From Prorocentrum cordatum (taxonomy: Eukaryota; Sar; Dinophyceae; Prorocentrales; Prorocentraceae), in the NCBI GenBank assembly GCA_963575745.1, contig CAUYUJ010014173.1:192419-256418 (forward strand): DNA of 64,000 nt. Direction: 5' to 3'. Made by a program: the position numbers and the translations under genes. Under the pieces are notes generated by a model. It ran no database searches, was not told where the DNA came from, and saw only the letters and a list, made by a program, of their open reading frames with translations. Positions 1-9,950 of this stretch are shown here, one piece after another (position 1 is the first letter of the stretch; each line of letters opens with the position of its first letter).

Positions 1-163
1 AGACTGTCAGCAGCGCCGCCATGATGCCGCCCTCCTTGCCCTTGAGCTCTTGACGAGCCTGGCCGACCACCTGCTGTTCCAGTCGCTGCCGTCGATCGTC
101 GCCGCCTGTGGCCTGACTGGACCTGCGCTTTCCGCCGAGCTGCCAGGCTGGGATGCTTGCCAT
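1..163 (-). CDS. Possible 5' end of an ORF cut by the window edge
   Basis: A minus-strand frame with ATG at 163-161 stays open for 54 codons to the left edge. It begins M-A-S-I-P-A-W-Q-L and continues with a polar, Q/R/K-rich, helix-like stretch without low-complexity triplets, unlike most frames nearby. The frame is also open upstream of the ATG to at least about position 210, so the start is not certain. I do not recognise the product. The short polar N-terminus would suit a retroelement ORF1 or a host gene, but nothing decides between them. Confidence 0.35.
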   Translation of the reverse strand, partial: MASIPAWQLGGKRRSSQATGGDDRRQRLEQQVVGQARQELKGKEGGIMAALLTV

Positions 164-950
164 GATCGCCACCGTCGAAAAGTAGCGGAAGCCGAATAAA
201 GTGCGAACGTAGATGTTGTGAAAGTTGAGAAGGGTCGGAAACCTGAGCCTCACACAACGGACAGTCCGAGGATAAAGGTGTAGGTGCTCGGAATGTCGTA
301 CTGAGATTCACCATAAATACTCCAATCTGGAATGAATCCACCACACGTTTGTATGCTGAGTTTCTTGATTCAAACACACTGTTCCACACGAAGCACTGGT
401 TGTTAACCACAGCGCTCCCGAGAATATATTTGAGGCCGTGATGATCATGTAAGTGGACCAGGACCTGGCGTTTACTCTGGAACCTTCTGAAGCACCCGTG
501 AACAGGACAGCCGTACTCCCCAACATCCTGCTGCGCCTCGGGGTCCTCTGGAGTCTCAGATGGTGGGGTCCAGTCAGGAGGAGGAAAACGAACCGATAAG
601 TATGCCGCCCTGATCTTTTTTGTGTCGAAGAGCGTGAACCAATCGATCAGCTCGGAGTCTGAAAAAAAGACGGAGAGGCTGCCCATCAGTGATGTGAAGG
701 AGGAGGAGGAGGAGTTCATTTACACTGTAACGTTCGCACAGCATGCATCCACTCCTGATCCGAAGACTGGCAGTGAACTCCTTGAGAGGATGCTGCGTGG
801 CTGCTGGTGGAACCGTTCGCAACATGACAATCATGTGTCATGCGTGGGCCATGTGGCTTATAGACGCCGGATGAACCCGTGACGACTCTGTGTCAGGCCA
901 GCGGGCAACAAGACAAACCCAAGCATGCGACCAGCCAGAGCAAACTCCAT
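164..950. other. Unassigned sequence, no supported gene
   Basis: This stretch is of mixed composition. A plus-strand frame open over about 570-882 contains a lysine/glutamate-rich segment produced partly by a short GGA run at 700-715. It shows no recognisable domain, so it is not called as a gene. No RNA gene was seen. Confidence 0.5.
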
Positions 951-951
951 G

Positions 952-978
952 AATATATATATATATATATATATATAT
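952..978. repeat. (AT)n microsatellite
   Basis: Uninterrupted alternating A and T. Similar short AT runs occur near 10383-10402, 22808-22840, 39060-39070 and 45361-45376. Confidence 0.95.
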
Positions 979-1029
979 AGATATGTACATACACATGTAC
1001 ATATATGATGACAAAGAAATTCATGATTT

Positions 1030-1310
1030 CTGTTAGGGCTATCGGGCTATAGGGCTATAGGGCTATAGGATTATAGGGCTATAAGGCTATGGGGCTATAG
1101 GGCTGTAGGGCTATGGGGCTATATAGAGCTATTGGGTCATAAGGCTATAGGGCTAAAGGTTATAGGGCTATAGGGCTATAGTGCTATAGGGCTATAAGGC
1201 TATAGGGCAATAGGGCTATAGGGCTATGAGGCTATTGGGTTATAGGGCTATAGGGCTATTGGACTATAGGGCTATCTGGCTATAGGGCTCTAGGGCTATA
1301 GGGCGATAGA
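1030..1310. repeat. GGGCTATA(G) minisatellite
   Basis: About 30 imperfect copies of a 9-10 bp unit GGGCTATAG, with variants such as GGGTCATAA and GAGCTATTG. The array ends abruptly at the GGGCACCC array that follows. Confidence 0.9.
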
Positions 1311-1420
1311 GCACCCGGGCATCGGGGCACCCCCCGGCACCTCCGGGCACTCGGCACCCCCGGGCACCCGGGCACCCCCGGACACCCGGGCACCCTGGCA
1401 CGCAGGCACCCGGGCCGGCC
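1311..1420. repeat. GGGCACCC-type short tandem array
   Basis: Repeated variants of CGGGCACCCC and CCGGGCACCC with internal palindromes (CCCGGG). It abuts the GGGCTATAG array without spacer. Confidence 0.85.
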
Positions 1421-1589
1421 ACCTAAATCGGCGGGCCCACCTCACCTAACCATATGAATCCGCTAGGACCCTTACAGAGGTAAGCTCTGATTGGGGAATA
1501 TATGGATGTTGATGTGAAGTGGACTGGAGTGGACGGAAGTCGACTGGGCTGGACTAGCATGGCCTGGACTGGGGTGAACTCTACTCCTT

Positions 1590-2045
1590 TCTACTAGACT
1601 CCACTCTAGTCTGCCAGACGCTACTCTATCATCTACCCTTCTCTACTCTACTCTGGTCTACTCTCTACTCTTCTCTACTCCTGCTCTGCTCTACTCTGCC
1701 CTACTCTGCCCTGCTCTACTCGACTCGACTCGACTCGACCTAATTCTACTATACATGACCGACTTTACTCTACTTTCTACTGTACTCTATTCGCCTCGCC
1801 TCTACTCTACTCTACCCTACCCTATCCTACCCCGACCCTATCTTATTATGATAGACTCTACTGTATTAAACTGTAGCCTGGCAACCCGATGCTACTCCTA
1901 CTCTACTCCGCTCATTTCGTCTCCCTTATTATACACTACTCTGCTCTGCTTTATTCTACTCTACGGTTCTCGGCTACTCTCTGCCCTAATCTACTACATT
2001 ATACTAATCAGCCCTTTCACTACTCGACTATACTTGGAGCTCTTG
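1590..2045. repeat. Degenerate CTACT pyrimidine array
   Basis: The plus strand is almost wholly built of degenerate TCTAC/CTCTA pentamers, with a run of CGACT units at about 1718-1738. Both long frames predicted here read Y/S/L-rich peptides from the repeat and are not genes. Confidence 0.85.
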
Positions 2046-2119
2046 CAATAGGAAAGGAATCAATTGCAAGACCCGAAGAAGCCACTGCAAGAGCAGACGA
2101 CCCAACGGCCAGTATTAGG

Positions 2120-2460
2120 AGTGGGTCACTGGTCGTCTTCGACGGACACGGAGGAGGGAGAGAAAGAAGACAACGAGGATGACGAGGAATGGTGGGTCAC
2201 CAAAAAGTGTCAACCATAGGAACCACGAGAAGGCAAGAAGAGGGTGGGTCACATGTCGTCTTCGTCGAACATGGAGGAGGAAGAGAAGGAAAAAAACGAG
2301 GAGTGGTTGGTCGCTGGTCGTCTTCGTCGGACGTGGAGGATGGCGAGAAGGAAGAGAACGAGGTGGGAAACATGTGGTGGGTAACTGGTTGCCTCTGTCT
2401 GGCAGAAGGGAGGGTTGGTCATCTGTCCTCTTCGTCGGACATGGAGGAGAGAGCCACTTC
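2120..2460. repeat. About 62-bp minisatellite, block 1
   Basis: The motif TCTTCGTCGGACATGGAGGA with flanking GGTGGGTCAC recurs near 2135, 2259, 2321 and 2429. Spacings of 124, 62 and about 108 bp suggest an original period near 62 bp with losses. A second block lies at 3195-3445. Confidence 0.75.
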
Positions 2461-3194
2461 GGGCGTTCAGGACGTCGAAAACAGGGGGCCCTTAATTGCC
2501 GGTGGCATTTGCGATTTTGAAACCAGTTCCCCTCGGCAGCTCAACGAACATGCATCGCAGACTGCGTCATCAATCTTCGTTGAACCCACTACGAAAGAAC
2601 ACCGCTGGTAGGCCAAATGCAAGACGGCTGTCCAGAGGACGTTCTGGACGGCCCTTGCGATGCAAACCACATCAGGGTCGTGCGTGCAACCATTCGGCTG
2701 GGGTCATTCGAAGCCCACGGCGAAGGTGCCCACTAAAATCTGGCACTGTTATCGCTGATGCTCGATGTGATTTTCGACGTGATCACTCAATGGTGTGCAC
2801 TAGTTCCTGGTTCAAAACAAGCACGAAGTCAAAGAGACCCAATTTAGGGGTCCGGCGTTTTTGAAGGCCAGGTTGCGACACAGCTTAAGGGACACAATTC
2901 GAGGGGCAAAAGGTAAGGGGCACGCAGACAAAATTTCAAGGACGCGGCGCGGCTCCTGCGACAAGCGCGAAAAGCTCCCCCCGGGGGAGAAGCGGTCCCG
3001 CCAGGACTCAGAGTTACCCTGAGCACTCCATAGAAGCTGGGTCCCGAATGGACCCAAAAAGGCCAGTAGACAACATTTCTTGGAGGAAGCATGCCTACGG
3101 CCACGCGGGGAACCCGGGAGAGCTGGGATACCTTGAAAAAAACGTTAAGGTATCCTCGGCGATCCCCGAGATGGAAAGCGAAGAATAGAAAAAG
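2461..3194. other. Unassigned spacer between minisatellite blocks
   Basis: Non-repetitive sequence. Overlapping short frames on both strands show no recognisable domain. No gene is supported. Confidence 0.5.
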
Positions 3195-3445
3195 GATAAG
3201 GAGGAGTGGTGGGTCACAGGTCGGCTTCGCCGGGAGGGAGGAGGGGTGAGTCACCTGTCATCTTCGTCGGACATGGAGGACGGCGAGAAGGAAGAGAAAA
3301 AAGAGAACAGGGAGTGGTGGGTCACCTGTCGGCTTCGTCGGGCAAGAAGAGGGGTGGGTCACCTGTCGTTTTTGTCGGACATGGAGGAGGGCGAAAAGGA
3401 AGAGACATAGGTGGACGAGGAGTGGTGGGTCACTGGGCCAAACCG
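3195..3445. repeat. About 60-bp minisatellite, block 2
   Basis: Same GTGGGTCACCTGTCG...TCGGACATGGAGGA unit as at 2120-2460, with copies centred near 3259, 3320 and 3369. It runs directly into a family B MITE. Confidence 0.75.
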
Positions 3446-3618
3446 TGGAGGCTAGTCCACAAAAAAAAACTTCCACAAGAAACCCAACCCTGAGACCCCA
3501 GGACGTCCATTGATTTTTGGTGTGGGAACGTCACGCTTCCCATCGCAAAACCATCGAAACCCAAGAAACCCATGGCACCCTGGAGGCAAGCAGTGCTTCT
3601 TGGCATGGGTCTCCACTG
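3443..3618. mobile_element. MITE family B, copy 1
   Basis: A 176-bp repeat found four times in the window (also 6005, 8386 and 26036). The right end is TCTCCACTG followed by TA; the left end reads CCGTGGAGGC, a one-base change from the family terminus CAGTGGAGNC. Copies share the internal blocks CCCAACCCTGAGACCCCAGG and CACCCTGGAGGCAAGCAG. A TA target and CAGT termini point to a Tc1/mariner-type non-autonomous element. No transposase is present. Confidence 0.85.
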
Positions 3619-3751
3619 TAGGAGCCATAGCAACAAGAGGAAGCAACGGAACCACCCACGGGAACCACCCATACGAATCACAGGAACCACGAAGAGCGCG
3701 CAAATGCAAACCTGAGTGGTGCGGGGGGGCTTCGGAGCCGTACGAGCCATA

Positions 3752-4297
3752 TCAGCCATAAGAAACAAAGGAACCGCCCATGGGAACCAAAGGAATCACG
3801 AAGAGCGCACATGGGCAATTGTAGGTGGGCGCAGTGGACCAGTTCTCGAGGGCTTGAGCTAGGACTTCTGTGATCAAGCCTATGCGGAGAATTGCATAAG
3901 GCTCATCCAAGCTTCCCGCAAGGGGCAAGTGCAAGTTTAGGACTCCGCCTGTCGCCTTCGCTAATGTCTGCCCCTTGGGTGTCTGCTCGAGAAACTCTCC
4001 GCATGGTGCCAACGGAAACTGGAAACGGGTGAAGGACAAGGGTCGTCTACGGAGCATGCCAATACTGAAATAGATTGAAAACCACCCTAACGGCATGTCC
4101 AAGTTCAAGTAGTTACGCGTGAATTCACAAAGACCTGGCAAATCCGATACATGCGAGATGCACCGTGCGCCCAGATGGCCAAAACTGTTTTTGGCATGTG
4201 CACTCCGTGGGATCGGACCGAAAGAAGATGCGAACCCAATGAGTCTGCCGCTCGCTGGCTTAGCGTCGAACAGCTCTGCCTCTGCAGGGAATGGCAC
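3752..4297 (-). CDS. Unrecognised 181-aa ORF
   Basis: An open frame in sequence that is less GC-biased and less repetitive than its surroundings. Residues from about 50 to 165 look protein-like: mixed hydrophobic and charged residues, no low complexity. I recognise no domain, signal peptide or membrane segment. Shorter frames overlap it on the plus strand. It may be a chance ORF or an exon; nothing in the neighbourhood assigns it a role. Confidence 0.25.
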   Translation of the reverse strand: MPFPAEAELFDAKPASGRLIGFASSFGPIPRSAHAKNSFGHLGARCISHVSDLPGLCEFTRNYLNLDMPLGWFSIYFSIGMLRRRPLSFTRFQFPLAPCGEFLEQTPKGQTLAKATGGVLNLHLPLAGSLDEPYAILRIGLITEVLAQALENWSTAPTYNCPCALFVIPLVPMGGSFVSYG

Positions 4298-5125
4298 AGG
4301 GCAACCGTCTCTTCAGATGATTGGTCTGCTCCATAGCCTGCACGCGAAACGTAGAGATCGTGTTTGCATCGACTCTGACAGACTGAAGACCCTCGTGCAT
4401 GAACGCCTTCGAGTTGCACGATACAGGCAAGGGACCCAAACAAACGGACTCTACATCGCGTGACGCTACAATCGCGCGGGCCGACAAGACAAAGCAGCAC
4501 TGCACGGGCAATGCGGGCTACTGGAGCCGATGATCAACCACATGCAGTAAATATGATAGTGCGGCATGCGGAGTGTGCGCATGCACGTTGAATGACAGAA
4601 CTTGGCGTAATGTGCCACCGAGCTGGCCACCCTTGTCGGGTTTCATCCTGAACCAAATCCTGTCGGCGTGCCCGGCTACTGAACCACCGTACGTCAGCGC
4701 TGAAGAAGGAAGCCGTGCCTGGAATGTGTCAAGGTCCTCGTCGACTGCTGTGCTCGCCCTCTTGAAGCAGAAAAGCAGATCGCCACGGATTCAGTACTTT
4801 CTTTGGGCGAGCGCGGACGACCCGACGACCCGAATTGATTGCCGAATTGGCGTCATTCAGCAGCGGCGACCTTGCTCCCAGAGGGCTCCCCGCAAACCAG
4901 CCCAGAGACCCCTCCTCCGAGGGTGCGCCCCGCGACGTGCGAGAGAGAGAGAGAGAATGTCTTTCACGGGCGCTGTGCGTCGAAATATCCGCCCACCCCC
5001 CCTCCCCGGAACCAGGACCTCTCCCCTCCCGCCACCGACAATCCCCCCCCCTCCCGCAAAACCGATCCCGCACCCCCTTTGATGGGAGGGGGAAAACGGT
5101 GGGGGAGACAAGCCCGCCCCCTCCT
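4298..5125. other. Unassigned GC-rich spacer
   Basis: Contains a short (GA)n run near 4941-4955 and C-rich segments at 4985-5080. No gene, RNA or recognised repeat family was seen. Confidence 0.5.
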
Positions 5126-5127
5126 TG

Positions 5128-5345
5128 CGCGCCGACAAGGACGACAACGAACGCAAAGACGACGCCGACGCCGACGACGACGGCAAAGACGATGGCAATG
5201 ACGACGGACGACGACGACGACGGACGACGACGACGACGACGACGACGACACACGACCACGAACACGAAGAAGCCGACAACGCTGAGGAAGAGGACAACGA
5301 CGACGTCGGCGACGTCGACGACGTCGACGACGGCGACGACGGCGG
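5128..5345. repeat. (GAC)n compound trinucleotide tract
   Basis: Degenerate GAC/GACG triplets across both edges, nearly pure at 5205-5250. All six frames read through it, producing spurious D-, T- or R-rich ORFs. Confidence 0.9.
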
Positions 5346-5760
5346 GCGGGATCCGAACGGGTTTGTCGGGCGGGTGGGCAAGACCCTGGCGGGCGGGTCG
5401 GGCGCGTGGGTCCTGAACGGGCGGGCCGTGCGGGCGACACCGAAGGCCATGCCGAAGCGTTGCGAGCGGGGCGCGGCCATCGGAAGGGGCCAAGGGTGGG
5501 CCGGAGGGGCAAGGATGCAGGGGTAGCCTCGGGAAGGTTGCCCATCCTTACTGTGCGGGTTGGCTGTAAATCGTGCGGGCAAGCCTCCAAGCATTCGAGC
5601 GGGCGGGACACAAACGGACGGGTCGGGCGGGCGGGACCCTACCAGGCAGGTCGGGCGGGACACCAACGAGCGGGTCGGGCGGGACTCAACTATTTCGGAT
5701 CGGGAGGGCGGGACAGTCAAGCGGGCGAGCGGGCGGGACATCAAAATCAAGATTCGCTCG
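5340..5760. repeat. GGGCGGGTC-type short tandem array
   Basis: Many imperfect copies of a 9-10 bp unit such as GGGCGGGACA and CGGGTCGGGC. The array is interrupted at 5455-5575 by dispersed repeat G. A GTC-rich tract follows at 5765-5855. Confidence 0.8.
5455..5575. repeat. Dispersed repeat G, copy 1
   Basis: About 120 bp similar to 39535-39660. Both contain GAGCGGGGCGCGGCCA, then AGGCAAGGATGC or GGGCAAGGATGC, then GGGAAGGTTGCCCAT and TGCGGGTTG. Ends are not defined by target duplications. Confidence 0.7.
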
Positions 5761-5855
5761 CGTATCACAGATCGTCGTCGCCGTCAGTCTTAGCGTGGTG
5801 GCCGTCATTCGCGTCGTCGTTATCATCGTCGTCGTCCGCGTCGTCATCGTCTGCC

Positions 5856-6002
5856 GGCGTGCGTGCAAGATGGGGGGGGAGTCTGACCCCCCCTGCCATT
5901 CGGAGAGTTTCTGAGGGGGGGGAGGCGGCGGGGGGAAGGGGGGCGATCCCCACCCACTTCAGGGGGGTCCAGGAAATGCCTGGGACTTTGGGGGAAGGAG
6001 CG
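5856..6002. other. G-rich spacer
   Basis: Several G runs (for example near 5916-5945) and no recognisable feature. Confidence 0.5.
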
Positions 6003-6004
6003 TA

Positions 6005-6178
6005 CAGTGGAGGCCAGTCACCAAGAAACTTTCCACAAGCAACCTAACCCTGAGACCCCAGGACTTCCAATGATTTCTGGTGTGGGAACGTCACGCCTTC
6101 CACAGCAAAACCGTCGAAGCCCAACAAAGCCAGGGCACCCTGGAGGCCAGCAGGGTGTCTCTTGGCATGGGCCCCCCC
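6005..6178. mobile_element. MITE family B, copy 2, right end in (TCC)n
   Basis: Left end TA-CAGTGGAGGCC at 6003. The body matches the other copies. The right terminal repeat stops at CATGGGCCCCCC and is replaced by a 270-bp (TCC)n tract, so the CACTG-TA end is missing. Confidence 0.85.
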
Positions 6179-6179
6179 C

Positions 6180-6456
6180 ACTCCTCCTCCTCCTCCTCCT
6201 CCTCCTCCTCCTCCTCCTCCTCCTCCTCCTCCCTCCTCCTCCTCCTCCTCCTCCTCCTCCTCCTCCTCCTCCTCCTCCTCCTCCTCCTCCTCCTCCTCCT
6301 CCTCCTCCTCCTCCTCCTCCTCCTCCTCCTCCTCCTCTCCTCCTCCTCCTCCTCCTCCTCCTCCTCCTCCTCCTCCTCCTCCTCCTCCTCCTCCTCCTCC
6401 TCCTCCTCCTCCTCCTTTTCCTCCTCCTCCTCCTCCTCCTCCTCCTCCTCCCCTCT
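6180..6456. repeat. (TCC)n microsatellite
   Basis: About 90 TCC units with a few interruptions (for example near 6231, 6336 and 6415). A second run of about 50 bp lies at 6546-6598. Long L-, S- or P-rich plus frames and E-, R- or G-rich minus frames here are repeat artefacts. Confidence 0.97.
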
Positions 6457-6599
6457 TCCGCCAGCCCTATCAAGCGCCCACGGGAAGCGCTGTTTCGGAC
6501 GCGACCTGCGCGATGTTTCTCTTCCCTCCCCGCGCCCGCGTGGCCTCCTCCTCCTCCTCTTCCTCCTCCTCCTCCTCCTCCTCCTCCTCCTCCTCCTCG

Positions 6600-8225
6600 G
6601 CATGACGCCCTCGGCCAGTGCGTTCTTGGCTCGAAGCGGTGACGGACCCGCCAACGGCGTCCGCGCAGACGCCGGCAAAACATTGAATGACCTACTCGGT
6701 ATTCCACACGCGCGTCCGACTAGCCTGGGCCTGACCCGACTGCACGCAAGAGTGGCCATAAGCAGGAGCAGCTCCAAGCCCATGCGCGCAAACCGCTGCG
6801 ATCGCATCGCCTCCAGCGGTCGGGAGGCCCCAAGGGGCGCACACCAAAGGTCACTCGGGCAAAGGGTCACTCATACGTGCATCGGGGGCGGCCAAGAGGG
6901 GGGTGTCCAAGAGGGGGAGGGGCGCAAATCATGATTGGCGGCACGTGCGCGGCCCAGCGGGGGGGGGCCAGGGACGTAATGAAATAAGAAAAAGCGCAAC
7001 GAAATCTGGGGAAACATCATGGCCCCCGCCATGATATCCCGCCCCCTAGTCATCACCCCCCTTTGCCGCCCCCGAGTGTAGTCGTGTGGTCGACTCGCTG
7101 CTGAGTCGCATGCGTGCAACAGCGCCTCGCGCAGATGTTCCCCTGCTTACCGGTTTGGCCATGCGGCTGACGCTTCGCGGCCCTGCTCCTGGTGGGCCGA
7201 GGGGCGGCCGCGCGAGCCTCCCGACACAGAAGCATACAGAGCACGCGCGCTCCCAGCAGGCAAGCTGGCCATCCCGTTGCGGCCGCACATGACAGCGCGC
7301 GATTCAAACAACTAGTTGGCCAGCATTCGTTTTTTGTCGCAACCGCAGGCGGGGGCGCCAGCGGCGAGTGAGGTCCGAGCGGGCCGCGCAAGAGCCGAAT
7401 TGCCTAACGCCGACGGGCCGGCGACCTCAGCAGCGCCTCGGCGGGCGTGCCGGCGAGAGGGGGGCGTGCAGGCTGCGGCTGCCAGGGACCAGGTGGCCAG
7501 CATTCGCTCCACAGCGTCCGAGAACACGCAGTCGCGCACTGGCTCGGCGCCGCTTCAGAAGCCCCAGCGATCGGCGATGTGAGCAGCGCTTTCGCAGCAA
7601 CATGGCGCAAAAGAATCGGTGGTAAACGTTTCGGTAGGTCGCGCGAAGGATCTAGCGAGGATCCAGCGCGCGAAGGTCGGTGGAGAAGCGGTTTAGCGCG
7701 CGAGGGATCCAGTAGCGTTCTTCCTCAGCATGTCGGTCAAAGGAGGGGTGAGTGGCGTGATGTCAGACACTGCCATAGCAGCGTCTGTAACATCGGCAAG
7801 AGGTCTCTGTAGCCTGCTAACCATGATGATCAAGGCGAACCCAGATCTCTGAGCCCTGCCAACATGATTCAGGCAACTCCTGCGATCTTCACTTCGCCAA
7901 CCCCAATCCTTTTTGGGGGTGCCCAGTGTGTGATTTCTTGGACGACAATTGTGAGCAGCACCAGCAGAAGCTGAAATCTTGGACGACGACTCTGGGCAGC
8001 ACCAGCAGCAACAGACAAAGCGGCAGAAACCGAAAAGCAAGGGAAGGAGCGCAGAAGGTGAGTCGGTGCGCGCGTGAGCGTAGCACGGGGGCCGCGTCAT
8101 GCCGCGACGCCCCCGAGCCTCACAATTCAGTTTTTCTCCCGCCGCTGCACTTCTCTGGATCGCTGCTGCATACCTCGTCCACCTGCTGCAACACGTAGGC
8201 GCACGCGTCGGTGGCCCCCATGCCT
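6600..8225. other. Unassigned GC-rich region
   Basis: Mixed sequence with short local duplications, such as the GCGCGAAGGATC-type motifs near 7640-7710. No ORF has a recognisable domain and no RNA gene was found. Purine-rich sequence follows at 8225-8345. Confidence 0.5.
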
Positions 8226-8385
8226 GGATGGCGAAGGGCGGGTGGGGAATGTGAAAGGGAGGGATGGGGGTGGTGGTGGGGAGATAGGACGGGGGGAGGG
8301 AGGAAGGAAAGGGAAGAGGAGCAGGAGAAGGGGAAGGAGGTAGTATCAGGAATGGGGATCGGAATAACAACGTGATGGTGCCATA

Positions 8386-8560
8386 CAGTATGAGCCCGAC
8401 CACAAGAAACCTTCCACAAGAAACCCAACCCTGAGACCCCAGGGCGTCCATTGGTTTCTGGTGTGGGAACGTCACGCATTCCACAGCAAAAGCGTCGAAG
8501 CCCAAGAAAGCCATGGCACCCTGGAGGCAAGCAGGGTGTCTCGTGGCATGGGCCCCACTG
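8386..8560. mobile_element. MITE family B, copy 3
   Basis: 175 bp. The left TA at 8384-8385 precedes CAGTATGAGCCC and the right end is GGGCCCCACTG followed by GA, a changed TA. The internal sequence is very close to copies 2 and 4. Confidence 0.85.
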
Positions 8561-8807
8561 GATCTTGACGGCTTCTGGCGGGTTACCTCCTCGGCGCCGC
8601 TGGAATTCGAAAGGCCCCTGGAATATGGTCCACCTTTCCCCGTCTGGCATCGTTCAAGGACCTGCAGCACGGCATCACGAGATCCGGGCTAGGCTGGCAG
8701 AGCCAACAGTAACCGCAAGAGCCGACGAGCCACATCCCAAGTGGCCGATGGTGCGCTAAATGATGCGACTCGCGAGCCCAACCCAAAGCGATGTTCAGCT
8801 TCTCTTG

Positions 8808-9003
8808 GCGGCGAGCGGGGGGGAGAAGTGAGAAGGAGAAGGCCTTCTTTAAGGCGGCGGGACTTCTCAGAAGCCCTCGCGACTTCTGAGAAGTTGTTTC
8901 TGTATTCGGGGAAGGCCTAGAAAACTTCTCAGAAGGCCTGGGGACTTCCGAGCCTTCTGAGAATGCCCGCCCCTTCTCACTTCCCCCCCTCGCTCGCCGC
9001 CGA
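8808..9003. mobile_element. Foldback element, family I, copy 1
   Basis: Arms of about 30 bp: GGCGGCGAGC plus a G-run and AGAAGTGAGAAGG on the left, and the complement CCTTCTCACTTC plus a C-run and GCTCGCCGCC on the right. The interior contains repeated self-complementary CTTCTGAGAAG and CTTCTCAGAAG. A diverged relative lies at 42031-42200. Confidence 0.65.
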
Positions 9004-9689
9004 TTCTCTCCAAGGGGCCTACGTGAAACTATGGAAACAGCACAAAGCAAGGGGTAGCAGGGCGGCCCCAGCCACTCCTGAAGGGAGGCTTGAGCGGCAC
9101 CGCTCAACGCAACACTTGAGGCCGCACTCGCTTACCACGTGCGTGAGGTGTGCTGCGCGCGGCCACAGCAGGCGCAGGAAGGGAGGCGGAGGATTGGAGG
9201 CGCAACCTCAGATACGGACTGTGCCGCCTCTAACTAACGTAGCTCGAAGCAGCCGTCGCGTAATCGCGGCAACTCGCCGCTCACTGTCCGCATCCCTGGC
9301 TTTAGTTTCATGACTGACTCTCGCTCTCTCCGATGCCCCTTTTGCCAATGCATGAAGAAAACATTGCCACACAATATGTATGTATGAATATACGTGTTTT
9401 GGGTCGCTGCGTCCGCCGTCACATGATGTGTCGGCACCTGCAGGACGACGAACTCGGACTGATCCCGCTCTTGAAAATGATTGCGGGCTTCACCCCAGAG
9501 GCCGCCCATCTCTCCAGGCAATGGGAACATGCAATAAAAAGCCAACGGCAGGGGAGGGAACAGGGGGACGGAGGGATGACGAGACCCTTAGGTTTCCTCC
9601 AGGCGTACTTATGTTTACGGTAGGTGCTTTCAGGTGTCCTTATTGTTCCAGCCTGTTTAATATAGGCGTTCTTCTTGCTCGTGAAATCC
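9004..9689. other. Unassigned sequence
   Basis: Mixed sequence without a recognisable domain on either strand and without repeats shared elsewhere in the window. Confidence 0.5.
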
Positions 9690-9950
9690 TGTGGCAACTC
9701 ATGGGAGCCTCCAGTACAAGTTTGCTGGCTCTTGCGAATCGGCGCTAAGCGACGCTCGTCAACGCTCATCGACGCTAAATCGACGCGAGTCGACGCTTGT
9801 CGACGCTACATCGGCGCTAAATCGACGCTAATCGACGCTTGTCGACGCTACATCGGCGCTATTTCATCGATAGCCAGACGCTAATCGACGCCAGCGTACT
9901 GTAAAGACTGAAGTACGACGACATACAAGGCTCTCAGGATTTGTAACCGA
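9690..9950. mobile_element. Foldback element family E, copy 1 (TCGACGCT core)
   Basis: Imperfect terminal inverted repeats, GGCAACTCATGGGAGCCT on the left and the complement of AAGGCTCTCAGGATTTGTAA on the right, enclose a core of short units such as TCGACGCTAA and TCGGCGCTAA. Copies at 34149 and 61733 share the same ends and core, which marks a dispersed family. Confidence 0.75.

Noticed and set aside
1030-1310. CRISPR-like or telomeric array (GGGCTATAG)
   Set aside because: There are no spacers, and the unit is not the dinoflagellate telomere repeat TTTAGGG; it is an ordinary minisatellite in a eukaryotic genome.
4835-5768. Several overlapping 190-300 residue ORFs
   Set aside because: Generated by GAC and GGGCGGGTC tandem units in multiple frames.
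6007-6934. Poly-P, poly-L, poly-S, poly-G or poly-E ORFs here and at 12.8, 15.2, 37.1, 38.3, 42.4, 52.4 and 63.4 kb
   Set aside because: Products of (TCC)n or (GGA)n tracts without other coding signal.
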